A program made the position numbers and the translations under genes. A stretch of DNA of 64,000 nt from Flammula alnicola (lineage: Eukaryota > Basidiomycota > Agaricomycetes > Agaricales > Strophariaceae). Of the stretch, positions 35,801 to 48,041 are shown in pieces (position 1 is the stretch's first letter; every line of letters starts with the position of its first letter). The notes under the pieces were generated by a model. It was not told the DNA's origin and ran no database searches. It saw only the letters and a list, made by a program, of their open reading frames with translations. The stretch covers positions 186,001 through 250,000 of the forward strand of contig JADNRV010000047.1 in NCBI GenBank assembly GCA_015499995.1, in the 5' to 3' direction.

Positions 35801-37272
35801 CGTGATTTGACCCGAGCAGCCCAACGGCATATTCCTTTTCTGTGTTGACGATGCACTTCAGCTTGGTCGTAATAAATATGATGGAGGCTGGGGCAACCTA
35901 GCGAGGAACGAAGTGGCACACGTCCGAGTCAACAGGGGAGAAAGAATCAGGGTTTTGCCAAGTGAGGAATCGATCACCAAATCCTCTCGAAGTTGAACGG
36001 GGAGCCTAGAAAGACAATTTAAATCAGCAAATGCGAACATATATGTGGGAATGGTACCAGTTCAGAATAGGAGAAACGAAAGGAAGCTTTTGGGGGGATA
36101 AAATGGAGCAAGCCTCCATCATAAAAAAATGGAGAACAACGATGAAGGGGAGAGAAGAGGAGTAATCGAACAATGGGCAGGCGATGAGACGCACCTAATT
36201 GTTGTGTACTGTACGCCCTGGCATCTGATTCCGGAGGTCATGATCACCCATCAAGAGCATAATATCCGCCATCCTCCGAGTCCCTGTTGGAGTCACGATG
36301 CGGCAGGTAGACAATGGGGGCGGCGAAATGACGGCGTCATTCAGGATGCACCCTATCTTCTTCCCTGACTGGTAAATCTCTCGACACTGCAGGCGTCTGC
36401 GTTTCCAGGTTCGGATAATGAACCAGGTTCAGAGACCACGCTGGATGTCGAAGCTAAATACAATGCTTATTAACCCTTAACTTGCAGAGAAGAGAGACAA
36501 TGGAGAAGGAAGGACACAAGTTGCAATACATACCAGCTCGATACGAACCCATTCCGAGTCCGGGAAATCTACCCTGCACGCACACAGGGTTCGCTCGGAC
36601 TGGATCGAACGCACATACATACATATCCCATCTAAAAGACGCCCAAGTCAAGCGACCGCCTCCATCGCGTCGCGCTGATCCTGCACCTCACGAACACATT
36701 CCATTGCTGATCATGAAGAGCATCTGGACTGGGCGAGTGTCATCGAGCCTCACAGATACATACATACATATCATCATCGTGGTTATCCGGGTCCCCAAAG
36801 CTTAAGTTCTGAGATAGCATTTGGGAGCGGGCGCCGAGTAGGTGGGGTGAGCAATACGATACGACTCTAGAGTATGTAGCTTCGAGAGATGCCGGAGGGA
36901 GTTGATCGTCGCAGTCAAAGGAAAGAAGTTGGAAAGAAGAGAGAATGACGTTGACAATCGAGCTGGGCCGGGACTAAGCCGGGGCGCGTCACAAGGAGTG
37001 ATAGAGGGATATAGCTTCCCACGGTCAGCGGCGTCGGTCATGTTCCGTATGTACGTCGGGAAATTCGAGTCGAGGTGTTTTCGGAGTCAGTTTTACACGC
37101 CCTTGTATCAATTCTCTCGATGTCAGTTGTTTATTATTTCCTCTCCCGAGTACAATGAACGTAGGGGTGACTTGAGATCTAGATTGGACTATCGACCTGG
37201 GACCATCATATTTAAATGCGCCATGTTGCCAAAACTGGCAGAACATAAGTAGAACTGAGATGACGAGACGGC

Positions 37273-39140
37273 TTGACAGGGGGGGGTTAAATTTTATTAT
37301 CTCACTCTGTCTTTTCCATTAGACGTTACCCTGGACAGACACCTTATAAGTAGTTACACAAATATTGTGCATTTGCTATAGCCTATAAAGCCATACATGT
37401 AACATGATTCCTTGCATGACGATATGTATATATGCATGGAATCACCTGCGACTACTGATGGCATCTCTGATAAACTATGATGATAAGTACGATGGCAACA
37501 AGCGCCCGCCATCCTGTGCAGGCATTCAAGTCAGAGCGCTGTGGCGCACCGTCACGTCGGAATATTAGGACCGAGGCACGGCACCTCCGGCCCCGGACTC
37601 GCAAGCGCAAGCCGACGGATCAAACACGTGTGCGATTTGTGCCAAGACGTTCTCTGACTTTCCATACGATCACCGTACGTTGTGAGGCCCTGACAGTGCG
37701 GAATGCAGTGGAATGTGCTACATAGCGCTGGCTGAGTGACTCACTCGCTCTCGTTCGAGAATTCAAGACACGAGGCTCTCGAGCGCTCTTTTCGAATTAA
37801 TATTGGGGTTGAGTCAAGGTTTTTATGTTTGATACATGTAGGTGGGATTTTTTGGGGAATGGATGTAATATGTATCGATCGGGGGGTGGAATATTAATGG
37901 GACGCCACATTCAACTTGTTATCGCTATTATTGTACTTTCTGTAAGTATGTGGGAGAGCAGAAGAACTTGAACCCCAACTTGTCTCCTTGGATATTCCAG
38001 CCGTGAAGGAGGCAATTGCCAGTGGGAATGGGGGTGTATTAATTTTGTGAGCTTGGGAATAGGAGGTTGCGGGCGGATGCAAATGCGCAGCAGCAGTACT
38101 TCCGTCGATGATACTTGCATAGATTTAAGATTGTCGACGTGGACGATGTGTAAGCTCGCTGCCGCGTCAAGTAAGCTCAAGCTCCATGGTTAGTCAAAGG
38201 CGGGCTGGGCTGTGCTCCGACTTGGAGCTCCACCCAAGCCACGAATGCATGCATATGTGTCGGATATCGTTGCATTCCATCCATGTATACGAACGGATGT
38301 ACCGCGGCGGAGTATTTAGAGGTTGAATTGAGAAGCGCACAGCATAGCTACATTGTCCAAGTCATAGTTGCGTTGAACACATTACCCGTGCGTATGCGTA
38401 TACGTATACGTACGTGGTACATGAATACGGAGTGTATACGAAAGGGAGGGTAGCTAGGAGGGCGGAGGCAGGGCTGGACTACGACGGAGGGATCTAGACG
38501 AGGGAAGGTGGGGAGGGGGTCAAGGTAACTGGGGTTCAAGGAGAATTCGAACCCGGCCATGTCGCCGATGTCGTCTCGCGAGGGACCGGGAGAAGCAGAT
38601 GTGAACAACAAGAACAACGCTCACAAGACGGATTGTGTACGAGAAAACAAGCGACGACAAGCTGTTACAACGGGGAGCGAGAACAAGGCCTCGACGCCGC
38701 TCTAATAATGGGTGGAATTCGAACAAGAAGTTGAAGGCAGCGCACATGGGCTATTGTTGTTCTCGCGAAGTTGGAGTGTTGGTGACTGCCGCTATTGCCA
38801 TTGACGATGATGAGTAGTGGTGATATGGTAGTGCGTAGGAGATATTGCAGTCACTCTGAAGACCGTCTAGTCCTGGACCCTGCAGATGGTGACTCGTAAA
38901 AGGGGGCGAACTGACCAGGGATGGCTCGAATCGATTCGGTGGAACAGCCCGATATGATGCCGTAAAAGGTGAATATTTGAATTGGAATTGAGATGTGCAA
39001 TTGACGGTTGTTGTTATCGTTGTCGCCTTTTATAAACTCCGTTTTCCATCCCCAATTCCACTCCCTTCCCGTTGCTCCTCCCGCCGTTCCTCTCTTGCTT
39101 ATATCTCTCGTCTACCAAAGCTAAGCCAAGTTGTAACGGA
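37273..39140. other. Core sequence between the arms, no gene recognised
   Basis: This stretch is not repeated elsewhere in the window. It has a C run near 37,280, palindromic GTATACGTATAC near 38,399 and a weak CxxC finger-like frame at about 37,620, none convincing. The last 110 bases are the promoter of the next gene. Confidence 0.45.
39031..39036 (+). promoter_or_regulatory. TATA box of the Gln/Pro-rich protein gene
   Basis: TATAAA lies 105-110 bases upstream of the ATG at 39141, after a T-rich stretch and before pyrimidine-rich leader sequence. Confidence 0.45.
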
Positions 39141-40301
39141 ATGGCCGCACCAGCACACTACATCCGCACGATCCACACCTCCTTCACCGCTGCACACCCG
39201 CACTCGTCGTCCGCATGGGCCAACGCCGCCTCCCGTTCGCAGACCCAGTACCACCACAACCACCTCAACGCCCTCGGCGCCTCTCTCAACTACCCGCAGC
39301 ACCCATCCCAGCCAGCACAGAGGGAACACCAGCGGCAGGAGCGTGATGTCCACCACCAGCGGGAGCAACAACAATACCAGCAGCTACAACAACAACAACC
39401 GTCCGGCTACGTGCCCAGCATCAACACGCACAACCACCACACTTACACGCACCACCTCCAGAATCTCGCTCTTAACCACGGACAGCAGCAGCAGCAGCAG
39501 CAGGCTCAGGGCGGAGGGTACCCGCAGCCCCAGGGTCGAGGGTACTCCCAGAGCCTGCGCAAGAACCCCCCTGGACTCACCAGCACCGCTGCGTCCGCGC
39601 AGGGCCCCGCACCTAGTGCGTCGGGCGCTGGAGGCCGGCGCCGCTCAGTGTCCATCCGCAACCCCCCGTCCTACGTCCCTGCCCAAGTACAGCTCCCCCA
39701 TCCGGTGTACAAGTTCGACCCGTTCGCCGACGACGAGGTGCCTACATCCTCGTCTGGGTCCTCTTCATCCTCCGCTTCGCAGCCCTTGTCTGTAACAACC
39801 CCGCTCACCTCGAGCTCCCACGCGAATCGAGGGTCCGACGCCGACCTCGATGCCCTCCCCCAAACTCAGGCCCAAACTCAAGCCCCAGGCCCAGCGTACA
39901 CCCATACACGTACCGCCCCGTACACGATCCACATCCCCGCCGCAGCGCCGACCGAGATCCAGCGGTACACCCCCCCACCACCCTCCCGGCCCTCGCCCTC
40001 GTCGCGCAGTGCCAATCTGCGCTCCCTGGGGCCCATCGCCGGCCCCGTGCCATCGAGTAGTAAACAAGTCGCTGCTGGTAGTGGGCAGAGCGTGGTCGTG
40101 GGGGGAGGCAAGACGGGGGCGGGGGCGGCGCAGACACCCAACCTCTCGAAGATCGTCGCAGGGATTCTGCTGAACCGCGTGCACGCGGTGGGGAGGCCGA
40201 TGCGGCGGCGCGTGGTGCCGCGGTTTGCGGAGGGCGGGGAGGGGGCGGGGAAGGGGTATAGGAAGAGCTGTCTGTCGAGCGTTGTTAGCGTCGAGGCTTG
40301 A
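39141..40301 (+). CDS. Gln/His/Pro/Ser-rich low-complexity protein, function unknown
   Basis: An uninterrupted frame of 387 codons (386 residues) begins MAAPAHYIRTIHTSF. Residues 60-130 are rich in Gln and His with a run of seven Gln near residue 115. A basic patch GRRRSVSIRNPPSYVPAQ and the acidic-aromatic motif KFDPFADDEVP follow at about 170-205, then Ser/Pro-rich linkers. The C-terminus RPMRRRVVPRF is basic. The composition suggests a disordered, perhaps nuclear regulatory protein, but this is inference from composition only. It is the only intact-looking gene between the two arms. Long antisense frames overlap it only because of GC-rich, repeat-like codons. The pyrimidine-rich leader and TATA box support this start. 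Confidence 0.75.
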   Translation: MAAPAHYIRTIHTSFTAAHPHSSSAWANAASRSQTQYHHNHLNALGASLNYPQHPSQPAQREHQRQERDVHHQREQQQYQQLQQQQPSGYVPSINTHNHHTYTHHLQNLALNHGQQQQQQQAQGGGYPQPQGRGYSQSLRKNPPGLTSTAASAQGPAPSASGAGGRRRSVSIRNPPSYVPAQVQLPHPVYKFDPFADDEVPTSSSGSSSSSASQPLSVTTPLTSSSHANRGSDADLDALPQTQAQTQAPGPAYTHTRTAPYTIHIPAAAPTEIQRYTPPPPSRPSPSSRSANLRSLGPIAGPVPSSSKQVAAGSGQSVVVGGGKTGAGAAQTPNLSKIVAGILLNRVHAVGRPMRRRVVPRFAEGGEGAGKGYRKSCLSSVVSVEA

Positions 40302-41330
40302 GCTTGGTGTGGGCTTGAGCCTTGAGCTTGCGTGCGAGCGGGGCTGGCTGGCTGGCTGGCTGCGGGGCCTTCGAGGCGAGGCGCGTCGACGGCGATATCA
40401 GATTCGAGGTTCTCAAGATTAGCAATACCGCCAGCAATATCATCAATATCATCCGCAATATCCGCCATCACCATCATCAAATCCTCCAACTTATTCCGCC
40501 GCTCTGTCGCTAATCACTGTCAGGCATCACATCAAACCACTCATTCATCCTTCTACGGTCTTCTGCCAATCGTTTATTCATATTCATTCACGGTCTTTTC
40601 TCTCTCTCTGCACAAACTCTCAAGTTATCACATCACAACAAACAATTCCGCCCATCTAATCACGTCTTAACTCAAACAAAGCAAAATGTACGTTGTACGC
40701 TAATCGCCCCCCGGCCCACTCCTCGGAACATGCACCTTTGTACAAACAAATCCGCACGAGCCCCCGCTCCTCGCTTCATGTCGCTAAAATCGCTTTCGGT
40801 TGTATATCCCCCCTACTCCTCTTTCTTTCTTTCTTTCTTTGGGTCAGTCGTAGTTATCGTTATATCCCCCCTCCCCTGCATCCGTTTCTCCTCCTCGTCT
40901 CTCCGTCCGTCTCTCTGTCTACATATACTATATCTCTCCTCTCTCCTTTCCAATAGAATATCCCTCATTCAGATCCATCGCATGTTCCGCTATGTTACGC
41001 TTTTACCTCTCTGTCTCTGTCCTCTTGCTCCGTCTCGTTCCCTCAGTCCGTCCGTCCATCCGTCCGTCTCTCAGTCGCATTGCATTTTTGCATCTCATAC
41101 CACTTCACTTTCTCATCTTTTCATCTTTTCATTTTTTTTTGTTTGTTTTGGCAATATACTAAGATAATCTGTGTACGTTGTATGATTTTCTTTTTCTTTT
41201 TCTTCTCCACTTTCAAATTTCTTTTGACGTAGCATATACATATCCATTCATTCATTCATTCATATACTGAGGTTGTACTACTTGTAACAGTCGATCCACA
41301 TCTCTAAAATTGCATTGGGTTTCGAAACAT
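40302..41330 (+). other. 3' flank, pyrimidine-rich with microsatellites
   Basis: Dense CT-rich sequence with a CTTT repeat (about 40,823-40,849), a GTCC/GTCCATCC repeat (41,045-41,072) and an ATTC repeat (41,245-41,264). It is probably 3' UTR and terminator region. The part from 41,001 is duplicated from 41,781. Confidence 0.5.
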
Positions 41331-42420
41331 TATACTGTATCGAAGACGCTTAGAACCCTGATAAGTATCTCATTCTCATTCTCAAGGCAACGGAGTCCGG
41401 ACCCGCACGCACGCACGCTCTGCGTATATACAGTGCACAAATGGAGTTGCGTGCGCGTGCTTCGAGAGGACAACAATTGCAGAAGCGTAAGTCCTTGGGT
41501 ATAAGTAACCCATCGCGAATCCATGATCCATGATCCATCCACGAACTCACGACAGCGCACGAAGAAGCCTTTTTGTTTGTTAAGTAGGCGGTGGGCAATG
41601 GGCCCGGCATTCGTCCATCCCGAGACAGGCAGCACAGCCGGCAGTATACGACATATTCCAACTCCAATATCCCCTCGCGTCCGAAATCTCCTTCTCCTTC
41701 TCCGACTGTAAGGCTTTTCTTCTGCTGCACTCTCCAGCCTGGCTGCTATGGGATCCCACAATGGCTTTTTTGGGAGTCCTCTTTACCTCTCTTCTCTGTC
41801 TCTCTGTCCTCTTGCTCCGTCTTGTGACTCTTGTTCCGTTCGTCTCGCCGTCTCTCAGTCGCATTGCATTTTGCATCTCATACCACTTCACTTTTGGTCT
41901 TTTCATTTTTTTTTTTGGCCAATAATCTGTGTACGTTGTATGATTTTTCTCATTGTACGGTTCATTCTCTGGCTGTTCTTTAGTATCGCGGAGTATGCAA
42001 GACGCTTAGACCCCTGATAAGTATCTCATTCTCAAGGCAACGGAGTCCGGACCCGCACGCACGCACGCTCTGCGTATAGATAGATACACAAACGGAGTTG
42101 CGTGCTTCGACAGGCCAACAATTGCAGAAGCGTCAGTCCTTGGGTATAACCCATCGCGATGACATTGATATCTCTCTCATACATGATCCATGATCCATGA
42201 TCCATCCACGACAGCGTACGATGGCCATGGCTTACATACGAAGAAGACTTTTTGTCTGTTAGGCGGTGACATTCGTCCATCGATGATCGCCGGGTGAGAT
42301 TGCGCGCGACGTCGAGACAGGCAGCACAGCCGGCAGTATTCCAACTCTCCCTTCTCCGACTCTAAGGCTTTCCTCTGCAGCTGGCTACGGGATCCCACAA
42401 TGTCCCTTTCCGGGACTCCT
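41001..42420 (+). repeat. Tandem duplication across the core/repeat junction
   Basis: Unit 1 (about 41,001-41,780) and unit 2 (about 41,781-42,420) both start in TTTACCTCTC, run through CTCAGTCGCATTGCATTTT and TGTGTACGTTGTATGATTTT, then GATAAGTATCTCATTC and GGCAACGGAGTCCGGACCCG. Each unit therefore contains the junction between gene 3' flank and arm-type sequence. Unit 2 is shortened by several deletions. Confidence 0.85.
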
Positions 42421-45400
42421 CTTGTTTTCCTCCAAGTACGAAAACGAAGCAATGCAATAAAAATAGAGTAGAGCGTGGACGGACGAGCCATGTGGTACAT
42501 ACGGTATTAACGTATGTGGCGGTGGCTGTGCCTGGTTTCGGTGCTTGAAGAAGGAAGGAGAAAGAACGATCGATCAATCAATCAATCAATCGGAGGTCAG
42601 CAGGGGAAGGTGACGTCAGTTTTTGATCGTGAGCTGGAGGCTGGTTCGTTGCAGGTGTGCGAGCTTTGTTGAGCCGAACTCCGAATGCCGAGGGACGAGT
42701 TATGTAACTTCAGGGACTATGTAGGGCCTAGGCATCGCGTCGTAAGTCGAACATTCACAGAGGCCGCCGCGCCGTAATTTAGCCATGACTCCTTTTTTCT
42801 CTCCTCGTTATTAGTTCTAATCTATAGTGTTACGCTCAGGCTCTCACGATGGCGATGATGACTCGAGTTTTCGACGATTCCAGTGACGACGATGGCTGTG
42901 ATATGTATATGTCATAACTCACGGAGTTTTGCAATTGCAAGATACGCCGTTGACTGTGTAGAGGTCGGGATGTTGGAGAGACCGGATGGCTCGTCGGTAC
43001 GCAGACTGTTCGCGTTCTTGAGTGGGTGATTCAGCTGACCGAATTATATTGTCTTTTAAGCAGAAATCCAGAGCCAGAGTCAGGTTGACAGGGTGTAGAC
43101 CGGAGCCTCGGGCAGCGCGTCGGAGCACAATGCTCCTCGACACAAAATGCCCGACGGAGCATGTGCCATCACACCCGTGGATGCTCCGAGTTTTTCCTTG
43201 AACATTCCAATGGGGCGCGACTGGGTCTTGACCCCGACTTCAACATTCGGCATTCGACGTTCAGTATGTACCAGTGGTCGTCTGACTGGCGGTTGATCCT
43301 TCCGGATCATGATACAACCTCCCCCGGCTACTCACCCATCTCAACTGTCGAGTTATCACGCGAAGAGTCATTGGCTGAACACTTCTTGTTTATCCTACAT
43401 ACTCGACGTCACTCTCCCGAACGTCAAGCCAAGAAACCGGATATGGGATCATACTTGAGCCTCGAGGACCCTCGCCAACTCCAGTCTGGCCATGCCACCA
43501 ACTCTGCGATACTCTACGGTGTATACGTAGCAGGGCTCCGTGGAATGGATGAATATATGCGACGGACACGGCGCTGGCCGACCGACACTAAGGATCCTCT
43601 TGCGTCACTATGCATTAGGATCGTGGGTCGATCCAGTTCAGTCCAGGATCGCTGTCTGAGCGTGCAGGCATGCATTGCATGGAAAAAGTGATTCCGCAAT
43701 ACTGTCAAGCTGGTAAGCGTTTATTTCACCCTCTCCTCCGCTCTGCGAAATAACGAATCTCGCTTGCAGCTTCAGCTCCCAGCCGAGTCATTAAAATTGG
43801 TCTGGCAAATAATGCATTCAGGGCTATACTCGTAGATAGCGGATATCATGTGTTTTGAGGATGGGTTAGGAGACGATCATTGTTCGTTTTTTAAGGATTG
43901 CAGGGTACGTGTATATCCATCATGGACATTGTTCTGACCCTCTCGTGTTTCTTCCATTCCGCTTTCTCTTTCCACTCGCCTTCGAGATTTTCTTTTTTGT
44001 TTGGCTTTCTCCTTTCTACCTACCGCTAATGGTATTATTCATTCTTATGCTCCCCCAAATTCCCACATATACGCCTGGATCCATCTTTCCTTGGCTTCGA
44101 AGGACGTCAAAAGTCTGGCGTTTGGAGAGAAGCCAGACTATGCTCTTCTCAAATTGTACCATCTACATATATCTACTACACCAATTGCCGACCCCGCATC
44201 GATGGTTTTGGCTCGTTAACGCAGTCTTTACATCTGGGACTCCTCATATGAAACCCCTCACCATTCCGCCGTTCCCCTTTTCCCATTGCCGCATCTCCTT
44301 TGCCTGGCAATCGTTAGAACAAAATTTTCATATCATTTAAATAATACACGGTGTTTCAGCCTTTCATATGACAGTCGGTGATTTCCTGGCAATAGATAGT
44401 AGTATGTGTTGGACGAGCAGCAAAAAAGTACATAGTCCTCAGTGACTCATCGAAGGCATCAACATAAGTTCCAACCTTACAAAGCATGCTACAATCACGG
44501 GAATTGGGAGTCGTGCTTGTAGTGAGTAAAGGCCTTGTCACTTCCGAAATCATCGACTACTTTCTTGTCACCCGCGGGATGCTTCCACTCCATGATCAGC
44601 GCGCGAGATTCAAGCACGGCCATAAGAGGCACTCACTTTTGGATCATAACTCGTAGGCGAGAATGAAACCTCTTCGCGGGTCACCAATATGCCTCCATTC
44701 CTTGACGACGTACCATTGTCCGATGTGGGTTTCGCGAAGGATAGCGGGATAACGTCGTGGGCTATGCTGGTGGAGTTTACGGAGGAAATTCTCATCCGAC
44801 TATTGAAGGCCACCATCATCGAGTTCGAGTATACTTTGCCAAGCATGCTGAGGCTGGTTTGGTAGTATGTTGGTCGACCGGGAAGGAAAGTCAGGATTAA
44901 GGTGACGATGGCAATCGCAGCTGTAAGGATGGATAGAAGTCAGCGATTGGTTACATTCGCGGTGCTAGAGATACAAGTACCTGTTAATATTCCTGTTTCC
45001 ATTGTTAAACGAATGATTCTTGAAATGAGAACCTGTGTCTCTTTCATGCCAGTGTCGCAACGTCTCAACTGTAAATTCCAACATTAGCTGATGCAAAGAC
45101 TCCAAGACGAAATTTCGAACGTAGTAAGACATAGAGACTGCAACGATAATATCGCATGCAGCGCTACCACCTTGCCATATCTACAAGAAAATTCAGCTTA
45201 AATCCGGCAAAAAAATGAATATACTCACACCAGGGGTACCAAAGTTGTTTAAGAAGTGGCTGAACAGCACGGCCTGTTTTGCTTGTATTCCATTGGCGAT
45301 TGCTCCTGCCAATTGGATGAACGCAAACTGTGATGCAACGGAAGGCGGGTCAAGGTTCATTCACCTCGAGTGCCATCTCACGCACCAGCATTATGAGTGC

Positions 45401-46606
45401 AGCAATATATTTGGTCTGAGCCAAAACACTAATCCGATAGGCATAGAAGGATTGAGCGACGAAGGCAACTAATTGGAAGAAAATCGTTGGAAAATCGTCC
45501 AGGACCTATTGTAAGCTACCACTTCTAGCACAAGATTGAACCCTCACCAATGCCGCTAATAATAGGCACCGAGAACCATAGGATGTCAACTTGGTCGAGG
45601 ACCTGTGGATTCCCGAATCCCTTCGCAAATGACCGAAACGCGCTACTCGTGAGGAGGAAAGTCTGTGTCGATTCAAGTATATAGGCGCCATAAACCAGCG
45701 CCTTGTTTCTGGGTCGATCGTTCGGAAATGCCAAATAATACAGATCTCAAAAGGCGGGTTCACGGGCAAGAAGTTTTAAAATGTTGAAGAGCACTCACAG
45801 ACTTGCATCGAGAGAACGCCATACAAGCCCCAATTTAGAATATACCCGACCAGCTATCCACCGGCAGTATTAGCGAAGGTAGCTTTGCCGAAGGGTCAAT
45901 GTTGTACGTACCAGGGGGCCTGCGCTATGTTGGATGGATATGTCAGTACACTAGGCTGTTGCAATTACTATTGTAGGGCCTACATTCAGCTGAGGTCAGG
46001 CAGGACAGGCGCCGGAGCACTGGAAGACATGGTTCTGAAAGAATGGATGAAAGGATGAAGAAAAGCCCAATGAATGACACTGGGCGATGAAGCAATATAT
46101 AATATACTGAGTATCAACGTGGTACATAGCGAGGTAAAACATCATGCATCAATACGCGCTCAATGTTACAGATCTTCGCACTCTGAACTCCAAAATAAAT
46201 GCACTGTCATTGGCAGACGAAATGTTGCCCTTCCCGCACTAATTATGCTTCCAAGGCCGACGATAGATGGGACTTTACTATCGCCCTCTCCGCTTTCCTA
46301 TACGATGCCTCAAGCACATTATTTTCTTTACGTTGGCGAGTCCCAGTTCTGTTCTCAAAATGTTTGCAGCATGTAGCCAACATGTAGCGCCCATTGCGGT
46401 GCCACTTTCCCAAGTCTACTTTTAGCACACTGCTGGGCTATTATTGTATACGCTTTGATACTTGCATATGTACAGCCTTGCGAGAGATGGCCTTCTTTCA
46501 ATCGACTCAAGCACATTCCATCACGAAATTGATACATCGTGACAAAAATTGTTAGATGGACAACTCGTGAGATTATTCAAAATAGTTCATCATCGCTTTG
46601 TTGACG
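41350..46606 (-). repeat. Third, partial copy of the arm (core copy)
   Basis: Matches 53,915-58,260 in direct orientation and 23,440-28,676 plus 32,350-32,860 in reverse. It holds DUF6534 copy 2 and the unrecognised block, and lacks the kinase body, the hAT, the MITE and everything beyond the junction at 41,350. Confidence 0.85.
44495..46030 (-). pseudogene. DUF6534-type gene, copy 2 with early stop
   Basis: The minus strand from ATG 46030 matches copy 1 exon by exon, including FPNDRPRNKALVYGAYILES and the closing GKVYSNSMMVAFNSR. Codon 15 is TGA where copies 1 and 3 have CCA, just before the first intron, so only 14 residues would be made from this start. Later exons look intact, ending KHDSQFP. 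The intron that carries a MITE in copy 1 is uninterrupted here. It is a recently inactivated paralogue, unless a downstream start is used. Confidence 0.75.
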
Positions 46607-46620
46607 GGCTAATGTAGCAT

Positions 46621-48041
46621 TGGATACATCAGGAAAAGTCCATCCGTCTGGCACGTCTGGCGCCAGACGTGCCAGACGCTTCCAGACTGCCAGAAATGGT
46701 CTGGCGACATAATGACGCTCCCGACGCCATAAATTTTATGTAGCCAGAATATTTTCTCTCTCCATAAATTGATTCTGAGGGAGTTCTGTTGAGTTCTGGT
46801 AGAGTTTGACGTCACTTCCAGATCCTCTCAGTTTGTCCCAGAATCACAAATAGGTGCCAGTAATAATAAAATTGTATATTGCTCGCGCTATTTACTAGAC
46901 AATAGTAGCTAATTCATATATTTAAGACCAATCATCGTAAATTAGGGTCCTCAACCCGCCACCACCACTGTCCCAGGTCCAGAGGCGAGGGAGAATCCGT
47001 CGTCGACCGTGGAGCCACGGATCCAGGCAGCAGGTAGTACTCGCAACGACGAGGAGGCCTGATGGCCGAGACGGCAGCACCAGCAGTGAAATTGCAGGGA
47101 CATTGTGCTGGGTGTCGTGGAGAGGTGGGATTTGACGGAGGTGACTTGGAGAAGAAGTGAGTGAGCGTCGGTTATTGATGCGGTAGGCCATGAAAGATGT
47201 TTCGTCGCCATGACGTGCTGGCAACAGGACATTCGTCCGTTAGCTGGGAAGCTGGCGACGGTGTAGTGGTTGGTCACCTTGAATCTCGTAATATGGTAAC
47301 TGAGCCAATAAGAGTGAGGGAGTGGAAGGGTTGTAGTTCGTACCTTTTCCGGCCCTTTTACCTCCATCTCGTATCATCAGTACAGTGGAATGGATGTTTT
47401 GTATCGTTGCCCTGTCGCAGTCAGTTCATCAGCAGTGTAGTGCATTATAGGGACAATGACGTTTACAGACAGTCCTGCTCGTCATTGAACTTGCCGTTCG
47501 TGCTCTTGTCTGCAGTGGAACGAAGGGGATGGGAAGACTTGTGCAGTTGACTGATGTTCGTGAGGCTGGGAGGCAGGTACATGAGCAAATACCAAGTCTA
47601 CAATGTGTAGAATACTTACCACACCGTCGCTCGCGCAACCAGTTATCCGACTCTGGCTTTGGCGGTGCATGGGTGAGAAGGGATCTGCAGTTAGACACTA
47701 GTTAGTAGTTGGTGAGGTCTTGCCACACCAAATTGCGGACTAAATGGATATGGGCCAGCATCCCTCAGCCAGCCAGAGGAGATGGTGATGGTGTGGAAAG
47801 AAGAGGCGAAGCAACAAAATCGACGGTCCAAACATTACTATTTTCGGACTTCAACATATAATCATGTGATCTGCCGTGTCGCAACAAAGATGCAAGATCA
47901 ATTCTGAGCAATTCTGATCAGATGGAAATTCTGAGAAAAGATGGAGAGATGAGGAATTCTGAGAGATTTACCGCCAGACTCGCCAGACCAACCAGACACG
48001 CCACACTGCTCCAGACGGTGGGACTTTTGCTGATGTATCTA
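46621..48041. mobile_element. 1.4-kb terminal-inverted-repeat element, non-autonomous
   Basis: The left end 46621-46651 (TGGATACATCAGGAAAAGTC onward) and the reverse complement of 48011-48041 agree at 28 of 31 positions. GTCTGG or its complement CCAGAC recurs about six times behind the left end and four times behind the right end. No transposase is recognised between them, and I could not fix a target duplication. Subterminal hexamer clusters are typical of hAT-type elements. This is inference from structure. Confidence 0.65.
46645..46678. repeat. 34-nt perfect palindrome
   Basis: The sequence CGTCTGGCACGTCTGGC is followed directly by its reverse complement, with no spacer. It lies at the left end of the 46,621-48,041 element and contains four of its GTCTGG/CCAGAC hexamers. 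Confidence 0.95.

Larger units (their letters stand above)
22660..37272 (+). repeat. Left arm of a large inverted repeat
   Basis: This arm matches 48,170-63,110 in reverse complement, in the same order throughout. Aligned pairs are 22,740-22,870 with the flanks of the 58,532-62,885 element, 24,012-25,716 with 56,318-57,782, 27,550-28,676 with 54,420-55,480, 32,350-32,860 with 53,915-54,400, 32,929-33,840 with 52,990-53,899, 34,020-35,040 with 50,430-51,460, 35,170-36,480 with 48,970-50,290, and 36,480-37,272 with 48,170-48,970. By eye most aligned stretches differ at roughly one base in ten. Arm-specific sequence here includes the hAT element, the 25,072 MITE, the kinase body and about 23,070-23,440. 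Confidence 0.85.

Noticed and set aside
37600..37730. CxxC-type zinc-finger-like frame (TCAICAKTFSDF)
   Set aside because: Only one His follows and the frame closes at once; chance resemblance or a relic beyond recognition.
38390..38420. Palindromic GTATACGTATACG stretch
   Set aside because: Short alternating-type sequence likely to arise by chance or slippage; no flanking duplication.
39765..40489. Long minus-strand frames opposite the Gln/Pro-rich gene
   Set aside because: They are antisense shadows produced by GC-rich, repeat-like codons; the plus-strand frame has the TATA box, the leader and the better start.
43161..43691. 176-codon plus-strand frame in the core repeat copy
   Set aside because: The corresponding frames in both arms are broken at different places and no family is recognised, so coding is not supported.
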